13,845 nt of DNA, from positions 1 to 13,845 of the forward strand of contig QMPZ01000030.1 of assembly GCA_003648815.1 (NCBI GenBank), read 5' to 3'. The notes below the pieces were generated by a model. The model saw only the letters and a list, made by a program, of their open reading frames with translations. It did not search any database and was not told the origin of the DNA. The stretch is from Candidatus Aerophobota bacterium (GTDB taxonomy: Bacteria; Aerophobota; Aerophobia; Aerophobales; B47-G16). The translations under genes were made by a program, and so were the position numbers. Below are positions 12,602 to 13,845 of this stretch, in pieces (position 1 is the stretch's first letter; each line of letters opens with the position of its first letter).

Positions 12602-13845
12602 TTAAACTCCCAAAAGATCCAGGTGTTTTCTGATATGAGTTGAGACCTCCTTATAATGCTCATCTTCGTTCTTAAAAAGGGTCCTGTAGATTCTTTCTCT
12701 GAAGAGGAATTTTCCATATCTATCCTTTGCGCTCAGAACAGAGCCATAGGTTATATGGATGAGCTGGCGGGAATCCGGCTTGTCAAAAAGAGCTTCCAGA
12801 TCCTCATCAGCTAAGCTGTCCAGGTCAGGAATGCGGGAAAGATCAGTGCTCACGTGGTAGGAGGCCTTGTCCTTTTCGAACCTTTCTAAGGCGAAGCGGT
12901 GAACTTCCCTGTAGAGGGGAGGCTCCTTCCTGGCGATGACCCTCATCGCCTGAAGATAGCTGGTTCCGGCAGTCTTAATGTGGAAAAGGCCTTCTGTCCT
13001 TTGCGAGAAGGCTGGATAAACCGACAGCTTATCGCTTCCGGAGTGAAGGGACAGCTTATACCCGCCGAACATCTTAGCTATGGCTGAGTGCAGGGAAAGC
13101 TCATCGGCAAACTTTTTCACATCCCCAATGTAGTCTATCCCCTTTTGCCAGTCTCCTGTAAAACGGAGGGCGAGGTTATGAAAGTTCACGCCATTTCTTT
13201 GAAGTTCCTGAGCGATGAATATATGAGCCAGAGGAGAGGTCGGCGTGGAGGTCTCATCAACGGAGACCTCGAAGTCGAACTCCCCCTTCTTGTAATCATC
13301 TAAGAACCTGTAGCAGTCAACAACATGCCTTATTGCCTTAAGGTAAATGAGAACAACCTCCTTCAGCGATTTTTGGTCAAATCTTAAGCTTTTCCCAGCT
13401 ATAAGGTATCTTTTTCCAAGATAAAGTTTTTCCAGCTCTTCTCTTTCCTTAAGGGAGCTGTAAAGCTTATCTTTTTCCTGCTCGCTTAGCCTGGGGACAT
13501 CATCTCTTACGAAATCGGACGGATCCACGGTGAACATGGTATATCCACAATCTACAGCCTCTCTTAAATCCTCTGTTCTTTTCACATGATCAGCATCAGC
13601 CCCAAATGGTCCCCTGTATCCAGCCTCAAAGCATCCCCAGATGGCATCATCCAGCACCTTCTGCCAATCTCTTTCTGTCCTGCTCATCTCCCTTACAGAC
13701 TGTTGAGCCAGAACGGGAAAGATTCTTTTTCCCTCAAATGCTCGAATGTGGGCAGGGGTCGCTATTCCCAGGCGGTCTCCTGTGCCAAAGGAAGTTCTCC
13801 TCCCACAAGGAGAGGGGGACAGATGAGGAAAGAACTGACGCAAAA
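12602..13845 (-). CDS. uxaE: Tagaturonate/fructuronate epimerase (UxaE family), 5' end outside the window
   Basis: Matches the UxaE family, metal-dependent TIM-barrel-like enzymes that interconvert D-tagaturonate and D-fructuronate, first described in Thermotoga maritima. Family segments seen are TSFGTGDRLGIATPAHI, GPFGADADHVKR, SVDETSTPTSP, KLSLHSGSDKLSVYPA and KTAGTSYLQAM. The acidic and histidine residues in them (DADH, DET, H of LSLHS) are the likely metal and acid/base ligands, by inference. The frame is open to the window edge. A TTG occurs at 13843, but conserved sequence starts within ~20 residues of it and, as I recall, family members are longer, so the true N-terminus probably lies outside. 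It is the first gene of the visible operon and links galacturonate to the fructuronate branch. Confidence 0.88.
   Translation of the reverse strand, partial: LRQFFPHLSPSPCGRRTSFGTGDRLGIATPAHIRAFEGKRIFPVLAQQSVREMSRTERDWQKVLDDAIWGCFEAGYRGPFGADADHVKRTEDLREAVDCGYTMFTVDPSDFVRDDVPRLSEQEKDKLYSSLKEREELEKLYLGKRYLIAGKSLRFDQKSLKEVVLIYLKAIRHVVDCYRFLDDYKKGEFDFEVSVDETSTPTSPLAHIFIAQELQRNGVNFHNLALRFTGDWQKGIDYIGDVKKFADELSLHSAIAKMFGGYKLSLHSGSDKLSVYPAFSQRTEGLFHIKTAGTSYLQAMRVIARKEPPLYREVHRFALERFEKDKASYHVSTDLSRIPDLDSLADEDLEALFDKPDSRQLIHITYGSVLSAKDRYGKFLFRERIYRTLFKNEDEHYKEVSTHIRKHLDLLGV

Noticed and set aside
13790..13845. TTG at 13843 as the true uxaE start, with a hairpin TCTCCT/AGGAGA just inside
   Set aside because: No upstream sequence is visible to judge a ribosome site and the conserved region starts too close to it; the gene most likely continues beyond the window. 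The 6-bp hairpin may be chance within coding sequence.

Overview
This window looks like chromosomal DNA of an anaerobic, possibly thermophilic bacterium of moderate G+C. No 16S or other taxonomic marker is present. The anaerobic reading rests on a pyrophosphate-type phosphofructokinase, a DUF362/ferredoxin protein, a nickel-pincer (LarA-type) racemase homologue and a Thermotoga-type tagaturonate epimerase. The intergenic DNA, full of small palindromes and degenerate heptamer repeats, resembles that of uncultivated bacterial lineages. I cannot name the phylum.

Layout. Bases 1-464 are a gene-poor tail with a possible antitoxin-like pseudogene remnant and a palindromic repeat (element A). Bases 465-2940 are one minus-strand unit: a well-formed sigma-70-type promoter, a 53-residue single-helix membrane protein (too short for a 60-residue ORF cutoff), and an overlapping APC-family permease with two C-terminal universal-stress-protein domains. 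Bases 3032-3319 carry element B, which shares both ends with element A, has a 16-bp perfect inverted repeat inside and ends in tandem heptamers. A plus-strand DUF362 protein with two 4Fe-4S clusters and a C-terminal membrane anchor follows (3443-4672). Its probable terminator lies inside the 3' end of the convergent release-factor-like gene (4697-5119), which has its own near-consensus promoter. A mostly empty gap follows.

Bases 5429-13845 are a seven-gene minus-strand operon. In transcription order: tagaturonate/fructuronate epimerase (uxaE, 5' end outside the window), fructuronate reductase of the SDR (YjmF/UxuB) type, 6-phosphogluconate dehydrogenase, LarA-like nickel-pincer racemase/epimerase, PPi-type phosphofructokinase, an unassigned HAD phosphatase and a DHDPS/NAL-type aldolase homologue. 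Most gaps are 10-103 nt, and most genes have their own Shine-Dalgarno sequence.

Working together (inference): the operon lacks mannonate dehydratase, KDG kinase and a typical KDPG aldolase. It has a LarA homologue between fructuronate reductase and 6-phosphogluconate dehydrogenase in the pathway logic. Some LarA homologues are known to be D-gluconate 2-epimerases. A coherent reading is tagaturonate -> fructuronate -> D-mannonate -> D-gluconate -> (kinase, not seen here) 6-phosphogluconate -> ribulose 5-phosphate + CO2. The PPi-phosphofructokinase would then serve downstream sugar-phosphate metabolism. This nickel-dependent hexuronate route is the most interesting hypothesis in the window.
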